A stretch of 64,000 bases of DNA from the NCBI RefSeq assembly GCF_949987535.1, contig NC_080075.1, forward strand, positions 59,555,636 to 59,619,635. The letters run 5' to 3'. Below, one piece after another: positions 8,976 through 19,469 of the stretch; positions within the stretch are counted from its first letter, which is position 1, and every line of letters begins with the position of its first letter. The DNA comes from Balaenoptera acutorostrata (taxonomy: Eukaryota > Chordata > Mammalia > Artiodactyla > Balaenopteridae). Made by a program: the position numbers and the translations under genes. The notes under the pieces were generated by a model. It was given only the letters and a program-made list of their open reading frames with translations, was not told the origin of the DNA and made no database searches.

Positions 8976-10384
8976 GATGTCCTGTGGAAATCAGACCCTT
9001 CTCCATGGGTACTGGAGAGCTGGATGTCGAATTGCAGCTCAGTTTCACAGACAGGAACACTGAGGTCGATGGAAAATATTTGCCTTCAGCACAAAATTCA
9101 ATAATCGGTGGATAGATGGGGGAGTTGAGAGTGGCCACTGTGCAGTTGCTGCCATGTCCGACGCACGCAGACATACACTCACACCCACATACAATAGTGC
9201 GTGTTTGTGCTGGGCCGGGGGCCGAAGGATCACTGTGGGGTCCTGAGAGCCTCCCTGGAGATAGTGGGGGAACAGAGCTGCTCCCTCGGAGGGTGGCCCT
9301 GAGGAATGTGTTTGGTTTGACACATAGGGGCCATGAAGGTGCCAGGGGAGTGCCAGCCGCGCTTCACCCAAGGGATGGGAGAGTGGGGGACAGGACTGGG
9401 AGGGGTGTGTTAGGGTCACACACAGGGCTGGGGGCTTGGGGAGCAAGCTGGGGGAGTGTGATAGTGTGACACACAGAGTCAGGGTGGAGAGGACGGAAGC
9501 AGTGAAGGGAAACAAGTGGTGACCAATGGACCTCCTTCTGCCTCTGGTCCTCTGTCCCCTGTCCTTCCTCAATTATCCCTTTCATAGGTATCTTAACACC
9601 CCTTTATGTGTCTGAAGTGACTGCCCCTTGGTGTCCTGTTAGATAGAACATGGGGTGAGAAGGGGGAGTTTTGTGCCACTTTCTAAGCCCAACTTCTCTT
9701 GTATCTTAGCTCCTGGGGTACAGAGGAGGCCATTTCTTCTCCCTTCTCCTGGAAGGCAGTGGTGTAGAAGGTGGAGGCTCAGAAAATCCTTTGTCACAAT
9801 GAAATTAAAGAGGGATTTGGCATCAACCCTTCTCCCCACTTATTTGCATCAGGACCTCTGGACCCCCCTCCCTCCTCCTGCCCCCCCAGTTCCCACACCT
9901 TCCATCCTGTCCACACAGATGCCATTATCCTTTGCCAGCACCTTTTTCCTAGGGGTGTCTGGCTTTCTTTGCTCATTCCTCTCTGTGAGGCCAAGTAACC
10001 AGCTCCTTGATAAGGAGTGTTCCCCCCTCCCCTACCCCCTCTGGGCCCTGGACTCCAGAAAGCCCTTCCCTTACAGCTTAAGGCAGAGGGCTCTGCCAAG
10101 GCACCTGCTATAAGGAAGGAGAAACATCTGCTTGTTTTATTTACATTTCATCCAGATGTTTGGGTGCCATGTAGACACAGCCTGTGGGCCGTCTGAACAC
10201 TGGCTGGAAACTGAGCTTCCCTCTGCTTGGAGCTGGGAGGCCAAGAGGGAGGGCCTTCAGGCTGAGAAGGGACAGGGCTGGGCAGCAGACACAGCCTGGG
10301 GTCGGATGGGAGGGGGGCGGGAAGGCGGGACATGGAAATGGGGGTGGATCACAGATTCCTCATAAACAATGGATCTGTTTACAA
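8976..10384. other. Single-copy DNA without recognised gene
   Basis: The largest frame (9045-9572, -, 175 aa) has no recognisable domain and opposes frames on the other strand. A short phrase around 'tcacacacagggctggggg' (9415-9437) recurs loosely as 'acacacagagtcaggg' (9470-9485). A C-rich tract occurs at 9855-9890. No repeat family is identified. Confidence 0.5.
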
Positions 10385-10900
10385 AGCCACAGGTGTAGGC
10401 AAGCACTTGCCAAATCGTGATTTTTAAAAATCGCCCTTTATAGAGTTTCACCCCACTTACCAGATGCCGAGGAAGGGCCTACTGTGTGCCCAGCGCGCTC
10501 CTCCCAGGCCGCCTGCTGCACTCCAGCCAGCTGCCCACTCGCCGCCGGGTCTATGGCTGTGGAGCACGCGAGAGCAGTGGTCCCAGAGGCTCCGGCCGAG
10601 AAGGCCAATTGACAATGCCAGGCAGTGAGCGTAAATCACCATGCTCCCCCCCTTTTCCTGGGCTCGGGGCTGGAAAGTATCAGAACTGTGCAAATACTTG
10701 GGATGTTTCTCTTTATTAGTGATAAAATATTGAACGTCAGCGTGCGCCGTTTCATGCACTGCTCAGACAGTTGGAGCCGTAATTGTGATGAATAGAGGTC
10801 CAGGGGCAGGGCTGCAGGCGTTTAAGAAGGCTCTGTGGATTGAAAATATTAGGATCGATTAAAGGTCAAATACTTTATACATTTATCAGTGCTGGATACA
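10385..10900. promoter_or_regulatory. Candidate conserved non-coding element or enhancer
   Basis: A block that matches no repeat I know and is rich in factor-like words: 'ggccaattgacaatgcc' near 10603, 'gtgataaaatattgaa' near 10718, 'ccgtaattgtgatgaat' near 10777 and 'gatcgattaaaggtcaaa' near 10852. Moderate CpG at 10540-10600 sits beside AT-rich sequence. The assignment rests on composition only; cross-species alignment would decide it. Confidence 0.22.
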
Positions 10901-11396
10901 TTCTTCCTGAGGTAGGGGCTCTTGCCCTTACCCCTGCTGGAAGAGAACTCAGTGTGGTTGAATGCTCACCCCCTCCTCTTCCCCTCAGGCCCTGCCACAT
11001 TTCACCTACAAAACTGACGAAATGAGCAGAGTTTCCTGTCATTCACGCTCTTTTGCTTCTCCTGCCAGGAGGTTAGTTCAGCACAGACATCTGTGTGCAG
11101 CCGTCTACCCATCTCTCACTGGAGAGAGAAAAGAGAAAGCTCCCCCCCCTAGAAAGCTATTCTAGTCTGTGGCTCTGACACCAGCCATCAGGAACAGAGC
11201 CTCCAGGAATAGCTCTGTTACCCACTCAAGGAGCCCTCAGGGCTAAAAGGAGGGTCTCACTACTTCTGTCCTTTTCAGGAGCCTCTGATTTCCTGTTATT
11301 AGATAGAGATCTCTGTAACTCTGTGCCTGCCCGGAAGCTCCAAGTGAAACTGTTTAATCAAGGCAATGGCCCTCACCTGCCTCCTTGTGATAAGGC
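10901..11396. other. Single-copy DNA without recognised gene
   Basis: Ordinary mixed sequence. Frames of 61 to 67 aa overlap in different phases and are not convincing. Confidence 0.45.
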
Positions 11397-11665
11397 CCAC
11401 TCATTAAACAAATATGTATTAAGGCAGGAGCCATTCTGGGTCTGGGGAGAAAGCAGGGGGCGAAATAGATGAAAAGTCCTGCTCCCATGGAGTTCAGATT
11501 TTAGGTGGGAGCAAGAAAATAAATATAAAAACCTATAGTATATTAAATGGTAATAAGTGCTAAAGAGAAAAATAAAGTAGAGGAGGAAAGGGAGTAGGGA
11601 GGGCCAGCAGGAGGAGACTGACATTTTGGATATGGTCAAGGAAGGCCTCACAGATCTGAAGGAGG
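11397..11665 (-). mobile_element. L2 LINE 3' region, antisense
   Basis: 'ctcattaaacaaatatgtat', 'ctgctcccatggagttcaga', 'taataagtgctaaagagaaa' and 'aaggaaggcctcacagatct' appear in the order expected for an antisense L2 3' end running upstream. Confidence 0.62.
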
Positions 11666-11851
11666 TGAGTGGAATTATTGGAGGGAAGAGTGTTTTTCTG
11701 TAAACGTGTTTTAATCGTGCTAGTATATGAGTATTTTAGTACTGGCTGTCCATATCCTTTCCTCTTAGGAATTGCGTATGGTATAAATAAAAACATGTAC
11801 AGATAATGAATGAGGTAGAATAGGACCTGTTCAGAGAAAGAGATTTCCAAA

Positions 11852-12022
11852 ACCCTAGACTAATAGCTTGCATCCAAATTACTTGGAGGGCTCGTTAAAA
11901 CACAAATTGCTGGACCTCACTCCCAGAATGTCCAGTTCAGTTGGGGTCTGAGAATTTGCAATTGTAGCAAATTCAAAGGTGCTACTAATCCAGGGACCAC
12001 ATTTTGACATCCACTGCCCTAA
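11852..12022 (+). mobile_element. MER5A-like hAT-Charlie MITE
   Basis: 'ccaaattacttggagggctc', 'gttaaaacacaaattgctgg', 'ttggggtctgagaatttgca' and 'aattcaaaggtgctactaat' follow the MER5A internal order. About 170 bp fits the family's usual length near 190 bp. Confidence 0.7.
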
Positions 12023-12127
12023 ACCAACAGAGCATGCTCTGATTGATCGGGTGAGGGGAAAGTTAGAGAAGTTTCTCCTCCTACGCTATGCTAAGAAGGG
12101 ACGCGAGGACTTAGACATCTCTAAAAG

Positions 12128-12428
12128 CAGCTTTTTCCAAAATGTACTCCACGTAACACTTCTATCAAGGGATGTTTGTAGGGATCACCAAGAAAGGATT
12201 CATTTGTCCGATGTGTTTAGAGCACACTGGGTTAAGTTCATTTTACTGCAGGACATCTCGGGGCCTTTAATATGAAAATGTGCATTGTGACTCTCCCCAG
12301 AGGAGGATTTAATGAATATGCAATGTTTCATAAATTTTTTAGACCACAAGATCTCCTTTACTTTTCCATGGAGAATCTTACAAGACCAGTGTACGGTGGG
12401 ATATGCTTTGAAAACACTGGCTCTTAGA
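12128..12428 (+). mobile_element. hAT-Charlie-type non-autonomous DNA transposon, family uncertain
   Basis: The left end 'tccaaaatgtactccacgta' and the right end 'ttgaaaacactggctcttag' resemble the ends of MER1/MER3-group elements ('caaagtgtgttcc...'; 'aacactggctttggg'). It lies about 100 bp from the MER5A-like copy. Confidence 0.45.
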
Positions 12429-12997
12429 ACTAAATGGTCTCCTCCAATCCACACTGGTAAATGAAATGAAAGCCTCACGCAGCCAGGAACTCACAGGACA
12501 TGCCCAGCAGTCCTTTGCTCTCTTACAGAATTCTAGATGTGCCCAGGGTATAATGCCCATCTTTTTGTCCCCATGGTTCTTTGAGGAGAAAGCCTGCACC
12601 CCTGGGCTCCTGACCCTTGTGCATTTGACTTGAGCAGGACTGGAAGACACCATCCCTCCCCTGGTTAGCTGAGTCTTGCTCACACCCACTCCTGCTACCC
12701 AAAGTGTGTAGAGGAAGCATGTGTTGTACTGGCTGAGCTAACAGAATTGGTCAGATAGGACGTGGTGCTGTCCTGCATCCGAGTGCATGGCTCCCGCCTA
12801 TAAGCAGGGCCTGCAGAGCTGAGAAGGGGAGGGGCCCCCAGACCCAGCTGTGTCTGGAGAACAGCAGCCCTGATATTTACGACTATGATGGTCCTTCTCT
12901 AGTGGACCTGCTTTGGAACATAAATAAACTTAATAGGCTTCAAATAATTGTGACAACTGAGTTTAAACCCCAGACTGTGGTCCAGGGCAATGGATGG

Positions 12998-12999
<2 letters not shown>
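12429..12999. other. Single-copy DNA without recognised gene
   Basis: Overlapping frames of 65 and 103 aa on the - strand show no known domain. No repeat family recognised. Confidence 0.45.
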
Positions 13000-13040
<41 letters not shown>

Positions 13041-13052
13041 TCTCCCTCTCTC
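13000..13052. repeat. (CT)n microsatellite with CCCT-rich edge
   Basis: A perfect TC run to about 13036, then 'ttccctctccctctctc'. It can be translated as a Ser/Leu or Arg/Glu run in opposing frames, which is purely a result of the dinucleotide repeat. Confidence 0.95.
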
Positions 13053-13354
13053 GGGCCCAATTCCACAGAGTCAATGCTCAATCCTGAGCAGAGCCGCACC
13101 ATTGACTTGGTGGGTCTTTGGACAAGGAGATGGGGAGGGGGGTGACCTTGGGAGTGGACCAGAGGAAAGATGTCCAATCTTGCAGGATGTCCCAGGCTGA
13201 GATGTATTACTGACCTTGTCCAGCCCCCAGCCTGATGGGGTAGGTTCCAGATCCTACTCCTTAGCTGCAGGGAAGGGTGAGCCCTTCCCTTGCCCCCTTC
13301 CCAGCCGTTCTTAGAAGCTGCGGCTGAGACATGTGGAATTATAAATTTGGTTCA
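13053..13354. other. Single-copy DNA, nothing recognised
   Basis: Short GC-moderate stretch between a microsatellite and an L2 fragment. No coding or RNA signal seen. Confidence 0.45.
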
Positions 13355-13688
13355 AGGCACTGACATATTTTGAACACTTGCTATGTCTAAGATATCATAC
13401 CATCTTGTAGGAAAGACACCTACCTCTAACACACAGCAAACTGGGATCAAGGGCCATAGTATAAAGTTATAAAGAAAATGAAGGCAATAACAGATGAGAT
13501 GGGTTCCTGCCTATCAGGATCAGGACTTTCCAGGAGAAGGAGAGCCCTAAACAAAGGCAGAGAGCTGGGGGTGTACAAGGAATGTTCTGAGAACGTTGTA
13601 GTAGCATGAGAGGGCCAGCAGGAAAAACGTGTTGGAGCTAGAACTTGGAGAGTCTTTCCTTTTATACTAAAGGATTTGGATTTTATCA
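13355..13688 (-). mobile_element. L2 LINE, antisense, left part of a split copy
   Basis: 'ttgaacacttgctatgtcta', 'gggttcctgcctatcaggat', 'gggggtgtacaaggaatgtt', 'gagggccagcaggaaaaac' and 'aaggatttggattttatc' follow the antisense L2 3' half running upstream. The next expected L2 sequence is found at 14196 onward. Confidence 0.55.
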
Positions 13689-14195
13689 AATAAGCACTAG
13701 CAAGTCACATTTTATTTTATTGTTTTAAAATAATACATGTACAGAGTAAAATCTTCAAACAATACAAACGTATATTCAGTGAAAAGTAAGTCTCCCTCCC
13801 ATCCCTGATTTCTGGTCACTCAGTTCTCTTCCCAGAAGCAAATGCTATTGACAGTTTCTTGTGCATTCTTTCAGAGACATTCCATGTCTTTGCAAACATA
13901 TGGGAATATATCTCCCCAATACTTTTAAAACACGAATATTAACATATTGTATACACTTACTTGTATCTTGCTCACCATACTTAACCATAGATCCTGTAGA
14001 TTTTTAGGCAAAACTCATCATGCTCCATAGTTTATTTAACAAGACTCCACTGATGGACATTTGATGTTTCCAGTCTTTTGCTACTTCAAACAATGAGGCA
14101 GTTAATATCCTTGTATATAAATCATTTTGTGCATGTATCTGTAAATTCATAGACATGGAATTGCTTGTTCAAAAGCATTTACATCTTTATTATTG
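13689..14195 (-). mobile_element. Old L1 fragment, antisense, inserted in L2
   Basis: 'acagagtaaaatcttcaaac', 'gaaaagtaagtctccctccc', 'cccagaagcaaatgctattg', 'tcttgtgcattctttcagag', 'actccactgatggacatttg' and 'gtcttttgctacttcaaac' match an old L1M-type region in reverse complement. L2 sequence on both sides makes this a nested insertion. Confidence 0.7.
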
Positions 14196-14500
14196 TTAGA
14201 CTTCACATGGGGAAATGTAATTCAGGGGATGCTGGGGCCTGAGCTATTTCATGAAGATCCTTTTTGGAGGCAATAGGATGATGGGAAGGAGGGGAAGAGA
14301 CATGTTTGGAGGGTGTTACGATTACACCAGGCGAGATATGATGAAGGCCAGAACAGAGCACTGGCTGAGGAAGGGAGGGCAGGGCAAGGGTGGAAGAGAC
14401 ACTAGTGACGTATTTGATGCGTCCACGTGGGAGAGGAGAAATCACAGACAATCAGAGGCCCAGAGTCCCACATGGGAGGGATTAACCGAGAGACAGAAGG
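14196..14500 (-). mobile_element. L2 LINE, antisense, right part of the split copy
   Basis: 'gcctgagctatttcatgaag', 'acaccaggcgagatatgatg', 'gaaggccagaacagagcact' and 'acgtatttgatgcg' follow the upstream part of L2 ('caggcgagagatgatg' in the consensus). Together with 13355-13688 it forms one ancient L2 interrupted by an L1. Confidence 0.5.
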
Positions 14501-14681
14501 AGTAGCTTTGATCAGGTTCTCAAAAACCAGGAATATGTCTGCATAGATAGGAAAGTGGAAAGCTAAGAAATCACCACCTCAGGCCTAGTAGAGCAGGAAG
14601 AGGGATGAGACTCAAAAAAAGTTAGAGGGACCCAGTGTCCCCTGGGGAGGGTTGATCAGACTTAGTACAGTTCCAGACAAG

Positions 14682-14722
14682 GAAAGGGCTAAGAGCATGG
14701 ACTTCAGAGTCCTTGAGTTTAG
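14682..14722 (+). mobile_element. MIR 5' part, left piece of a split copy
   Basis: 'aagggctaagagcatggact' and 'tcagagtccttgagtttagg' correspond to the MIR 5' third. The 3' part resumes at about 15126. Confidence 0.45.
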
Positions 14723-15125
14723 GTTTTCTGCTGTAACCAACAATCGCCAGATTTCAGTGGTTTAACACAGCAGATTGTTTCCAGCTCACATCACCGTCCC
14801 CTGCAGGAACAGTGATAAGGAACGGGCTCTGCTCAAAGCAGTTATCGAGCATCCTGGATTCTTCCATATTCAGATTTTACCCTCCTTTAGGTCCTCGGCA
14901 TCCTGTCATTCAGCCATTGGGTGGGAGAAGAGAGAATTGTGTATGGGCAGGTTTTATGTACCAGACCTGGAAATGACTTATGTCACTTCCACCCACTTTC
15001 TATTGGTCAGAATTGAGTCAGATGGCTGCGTCTGCCTGCAAGGGGGCCTGGAAATGGCATCTAGGTGTGAGTCCAGGAAGAATAGGGAAATGCTTGATGA
15101 ACAGCTAGCCGACCTCTGCCTCCCA
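14723..15125 (-). mobile_element. Old LTR-like repeat inserted in MIR
   Basis: 'ctgctgtaaccaacaatcgc', 'tttcagtggtttaacacagc', 'gtgggagaagagagaattgt', 'cccactttctattggtcaga' and 'cctggaaatggcatctaggt' belong to the same family as the copy at 57853-58345, which shares the 'ctgtaac' start and the '(c)tgggaaatgtagt' core. By appearance it is an antisense MaLR/ERVL-type LTR; subfamily not assigned. Confidence 0.45.
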
Positions 15126-15300
15126 AACTGTGTGTCCTGGGCAAGTCATGTAACCTCTCAGAGGCTCAGTTTTCACATCTGTAAAATGGCAACAATCACC
15201 TCATAGATAGGATTGTTGTTGTTTTGAGGACTATATGAGATTATGTATGTTACCCACTTAGCCTGGCATATGTAGATGAATAAATAATCACTGTAGTGAA
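15126..15300 (+). mobile_element. MIR 3' two-thirds, right piece of a split copy
   Basis: 'tgggcaagtcatgtaacctc', 'agaggctcagttttcacatc', 'tgtaaaatggcaacaatcac', 'ggattgttgttgttttgagg' and 'gcctggcatatg' give a clear MIR. About 25 bp of MIR seems to be missing or obscured at the junction with the insertion. Confidence 0.8.
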
Positions 15301-16418
15301 TATTCATACCTATTCATAGTGTGTGCTCTTTGGTTGTGACCCCATGAGAACAATCGTGGTGGTTTTCCCTGTCTTTCTCTGCCCACTCCAGGTCTACTCA
15401 GGCAGAGGAAAACTCAAGTCTGTGTATGACTGACCTGCATCATTCTGGCCCAAAAGTAGATTTCCTTTCTTGAAATAAATCATTTGGTTTGGTGAACTTC
15501 ATGGATCAAATTCATGAGATTATTTCACATCTCACTATGCCTGGTCCGTGTAGACCCAGCCGCAGCCTCGGCCAGCCAGCTCCACTCCTAGGATATGCAG
15601 GCTGCAGAATGATTCCTGTTCATTCTTTCATGTTATTCCCACACTTCAGAAGTCTGAAGGGAAGCTGAATGTTTGCTGTTCTGGGATCATTTGAAGCTGG
15701 GCATGCAAAGAGTTCCGAGTCGCTTTCAAGTCTGCCTGTAGGAAATCTTTCTTGGCAACCAGACAACTAGAATTACTTATTAAAGGCATGTCAAATGAAT
15801 AAAGACACCTCTGTGAGGAAAACCGCAAAAGCAGTTACTTTTTCTAATATGAATAGGAGGCTAATATCAAATCACCTTTAATTTTTCACTCTTTCTTTGC
15901 TGTTTCAATGGTAGGTCAAATCTAATAATACAGATACAATGGAAAACCATTTCTGTTTTCATCTATCGCAGTACATAGTCCCACAGCAGATGTGTGTATC
16001 TTAAAAACCAGGGTCTGGAATTTAAACGAGTACCTGCACACTGACAAGGCTGTTTCATCCAGGAACGTTCTCCCAGATGCCAAGCCTGTGTTGCCCTCAC
16101 AGGCTGTAAGGAGCCGACCCGTGAATTGGAATAAAGGCTGGTCTTGTCTATAAACCATGCATCCCACAGAGCCCAGGCCACAACACTTGCCTAAAGGCAA
16201 GGATGATCAGGAAGACCCAGCCATGAGGACCAGGGGAGAAAGTGGTGTGAAGGCATTTGAAAACATGGGCCTGCTTTCCAGATGTGGGTCACTGAAGGTC
16301 CAGTGTACTCTCTTTACTGTGTGGCCTAGATTTAGGGTCACTGTGGATAGATTTGTGGACAGGGGAGCTGGTGACCAACAGGAAGCACTGTATTGTGGTT
16401 GGGAGGCTCCAGAATCTT
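15301..16418. other. Single-copy DNA without recognised gene
   Basis: Frames of 60 to 92 aa on the - strand and 102 aa on the + strand (16157-16465) overlap one another, and the last runs into a TG microsatellite. No repeat or exon is recognised. Confidence 0.45.
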
Positions 16419-16463
16419 TGTGTGTGTGTGTGCGCACGTGTGTGTGTGTGTGTATATGTGTGT
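16419..16463. repeat. (TG)n microsatellite, interrupted
   Basis: Two TG runs separated by 'cgcacg', ending 'tgtatatgtgtg'. Alternating purine-pyrimidine sequence of this length can adopt Z-DNA. Confidence 0.93.
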
Positions 16464-16497
16464 AAAAAGGTTATTTTAATAAGTAAAAATGGCTAAG

Positions 16498-16740
16498 CTT
16501 CCAAAAGTTCTTAAATGGGTTCAAACCCCAGAGCTGCTATGTTTTGTTGTTATAATGGGCAAGTTGCTCGATTTCCCTGGGCCTCAGTTTCCTCATCTAT
16601 AGAATGAGAACAATAATACCTATTTCACTTGGTTGTTGTGAGTGTTAAATAAGCTAATTCTTCCAAAGCACTCAGAACAAATGTTTGACAAGAAGCAAGC
16701 TCCCAATGAGTGTTGACTATTCTTGCTAGTATTATCAGCA
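16498..16740 (+). mobile_element. MIR SINE, near full length
   Basis: 'gggttcaaaccccagagctg', 'gggcaagttgctcgatttcc', 'ctgggcctcagtttcctcat', 'tatagaatgagaacaataat', 'ttggttgttgtgagtgttaa', 'gcactcagaaca' follow MIR from the B-box region to the 3' end. Confidence 0.85.
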
Positions 16741-17439
16741 ATATTATTATCCAATAAGGGAAGGGATCCATGGGTGATTTTATGTGTGGGTGGGTCACAT
16801 AAGCCGAGCAATATGGACTTTATATGGGAGGGAGTTTGCTTGGTTGAGAGAAACCAGTCTGGCCCTTTAAGGTGCACCACCTTGGAAGCTCTTCTGTTGG
16901 GTAGACATGATTTGAACTTCATGGTCAAATGGTGAGGCTGTCCCCACGCAGATGCCCTCCTGCGCAGACAAGTCCATCCACTGGATGCAGAAGTTTTCAT
17001 CCAGGATCAAAAATACAGAAACCATTGAACTAACCAAGCTCACTCCAGCCTCGGAATTAACCCCCCTCAGGTGGGTCCTGTGGGACAAGGCCCCTTTGAA
17101 AGCTTTCTTGTACCATGTGTTTTGTGTGTCTAAGAGATTTGGATGGCTTTTTCTTAAGGGCCGAGGGGTCATTTTGCAGCATTTGCCCCTTAATTTAAGT
17201 GCAGGCCACCACTGTGACCTTCTGCCCCTGTCCTTACCTTCAGGTTACCCACCCTGGTCTCTGGTAGCCTCAGGCCCAGCTTGGCTCTCCAGCTTCCTTT
17301 CCACTGATGGTGGATCTTCAGCTGGTCTTGGATCTGGCCACGTTGCTGCTCTAGGGTGACAAAGATCCTCTCCTTGACCAAACTCTACTCAGTCTCCTCT
17401 GAATTCTCTTCTCAGTCAGGCCCTAACCTTTGGGCTTCT
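16741..17439. other. Single-copy DNA without recognised gene
   Basis: A 135-aa frame on + (16952-17359) and a 101-aa frame on - (16867-17172) overlap. Neither shows a domain. No repeat recognised. Confidence 0.45.
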
Positions 17440-17870
17440 GTGTTCATCTCTTCATTGTCCAGGTTTAGCAAGAATCCCGCTATGTCAGTTTAGTCCGAAT
17501 CCTCTGCTCTGGTTATCTGATCACAGCTGATTGGGTGCCTCATCCCCCACCGTCCCCCAGGTAGTGTCTGATCACCGTAGCCTGCCTTCGGCAAGAATCC
17601 TGCTAGGTCAGTTTAGCCAGAATCCCCCCCTTAGCCCTGATGCTTCCTCTTAGTAATTTTCTATCCACTCATCCCCACCCTGCTCCTTGGCTGTAAATTC
17701 CCCCTTTTCCTTGCTGTACCCAGAATTGAGCCCAATCTCTCTCCACTAACACAAACACAAACCCATTTCAGCAGCACCCCCCAATCCAGAATAAAATCTG
17801 CTTTACCATCTTTAACTAATGTCATGAATAATTTTTCTTTGATGGAGGTTTCTGAGTTCATTCTGGGAGA
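17440..17870 (+). mobile_element. Probable solo LTR of an endogenous retrovirus (ERV1-like)
   Basis: The right part has LTR-like features: 'ggctgtaaattcccccttt', 'cccaatctctctccac', then 'ccagaataaaatctgcttta' resembling the polyadenylation region of class I ERV LTRs. Near the left are two 35-bp direct repeats (17468-17502 and 17591-17625) with about four mismatches, typical of LTR U3 repeats. No viral gene is present nearby, and boundaries are approximate. Confidence 0.42.
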
Positions 17871-18434
17871 GCCAAGATTTGCTGTAGATCATGATGCCCT
17901 AACTTACAGGTACAAATCATGGGATGGGCAAGAGATCTAGCACAATCTTTAACAGCAGTTAATAAAGTGAGATCAGGGGAAACAGCCAGGGAATTCAAGA
18001 GGACTCTTAGCCTTTTTTGCCCTTGTTATCTCCATGTTTGGTATTTTTAGGTGCAATCACTGTTTAATGAACTGACCAATCAATATCACTGTGGCCTAAA
18101 TTATGTGCATAATTTTTTTTTTTTTTTGCTTGCTTACACTCCCCCTTTGTTTCAAAAAAGGGTCTGAGGTGACTAACTTGTCTATGTAGTAGCCAAAATG
18201 AAGATAGAAATGGAAAACTTCACTCCGATACTGGAATATGGCTGTGTGTTTAAATGCTTGCCTTTGTGAATCAAGGAAAGGAGTTGGTTGACTGGATTTT
18301 TTAAAAAACTAGTTGTGGTGTTCTGGAAACACAGCCTAAGACTTTTGACAAGGATGGAGCCTGTGTGTGCACATGTGTGTATTTCTGTGTAGAGTGTGTG
18401 GGCCCAAGCTGATGAAGCAGAAAATGAAATGGCA
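17871..18434. other. Single-copy DNA with a 15-T run
   Basis: AT-moderate sequence. A T15 run at 18113-18127 might be the tail of an unrecognised antisense retroelement, but the adjoining sequence matches none that I know. Confidence 0.4.
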
Positions 18435-18625
18435 GAAATGCCTGCGTGCCTTCTCTGGGCCAGGTGCTTTATTTCATTTACTCCTTGTAACAAACCGAGG
18501 AAGCAGGTATTATTATTATTACACGAGAGGAAACTGAGGTGAAGAAAGGCGAGATAGTCCCCCTCAAGCTCCAATACCAAGTAAGAGAAGGAACTCTGAC
18601 CCAAACCAGGCTGTGACTCTGCAGG
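18435..18625 (-). mobile_element. MIR SINE, antisense
   Basis: 'tctctgggccaggtgcttta', 'tttcatttactccttgtaac', 'ggtattattattattacacg', 'agaggaaactgaggtgaaga' give the reverse complement of MIR. It lies inside a 213-aa open frame on the - strand, one reason to reject that frame as coding. Confidence 0.75.
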
Positions 18626-19465
18626 TGGGCTCTTTTCACTTGGAAAAGTGGGGGGCCAGAAGAGAGGAAGAGAGCTGGGTAGGGATGGGAGTGGGAGGGA
18701 GAAGGAGAGAAGACACCCCTGGGACAGGTCTAAAAATCCTGGAAAACTATAGAGTGAAGTCTGAGCCATGGTGCAAACTCGGCCCCCGGTACCCCTAACT
18801 CTCAGACAACTTACAGTCTGCAAGTCTGCTCTCTCCCATCGCCTACTCCTCTCCCTTCCTCTTCTCCCTCTTCGCCTGCCTGCCGAGAGGACTGTTTGTC
18901 CGATGTCGGAATCTGTATCTCTCGTGTGTGGAACCGGGCTCCCACGGTGTTGGTAGACGTCGGGACTCTGCTTAGGGGCTGCTGCTAGGGCAGGGGGCAG
19001 GTCCCCCAGTCCCTGTCTGGAGCTGGGTTACCTGTGGGAGGGTGCCCGGGCCACGGGGGTGGAGCGGGGTTGGAGAGGCTGCTCTGCCTGGGGCAGAAGG
19101 CTCCCAGCATCTCGGTGCAGCCAGCCTGCATCCATCTGCCTCATTTCCTGTGCATCCTCCAACGCGGCAGTGCAGACTCTTGGCTGGGGACGGTCGGTTC
19201 TCCTTCGCCAGTCACCGGCGCTCGACAGGAGTCATCCAGATGTAGCTGTGACGATGTGGCTTTCATCTTCCTCCGAGGAGGCCCCGTGGGAGGGAAACCC
19301 CCTCTCTCCCCCTCCAGCCCGCATCCCTCTTCCCGGGAAGGCACGCTGTCACCCAGGAGGGGAGGCCTGCGAGCTCGCTCCTGTCCGCCACTTCCCTGGG
19401 CTGGGAATCTCTGCAGAACCTCCGTGCCCCAACCTTCCTGAGCAAAGAGCCAAGCCAGGGTAAGC
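18626..19465. other. GC-rich single-copy DNA with locally raised CpG
   Basis: CpG dinucleotides cluster at about 19150-19290 ('aacgcgg', 'gacggtcgg', 'ccggcgctcgac', 'gacg', 'ccgagg'), denser than in the flanks. Overlapping frames of 134 and 135 aa on + and 114 aa on - mutually exclude a simple coding reading. This could be an eroded CpG island or part of an enhancer with the AT-rich block that follows. Confidence 0.4.
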
Positions 19466-19469
19466 CTGT

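Noticed and set aside
8727..9063. Open frames with a shared 'CAGFS/GSRCAG' and 'RTRARTRVPCIGR' flavour, also seen near 5522-5737, 22074-22256 and 59237-59561
   Set aside because: These recurrent peptides are translations of the CHR SINE head in different frames, not a protein family.
12902..13200. Serine/leucine-rich frames
   Set aside because: They are produced entirely by the CT microsatellite at 13000-13052.
18182..18823. 213-aa open frame on -, the longest in the window
   Set aside because: It runs through an antisense MIR SINE and a purine-rich stretch. No domain is visible and composition follows the underlying repeats.
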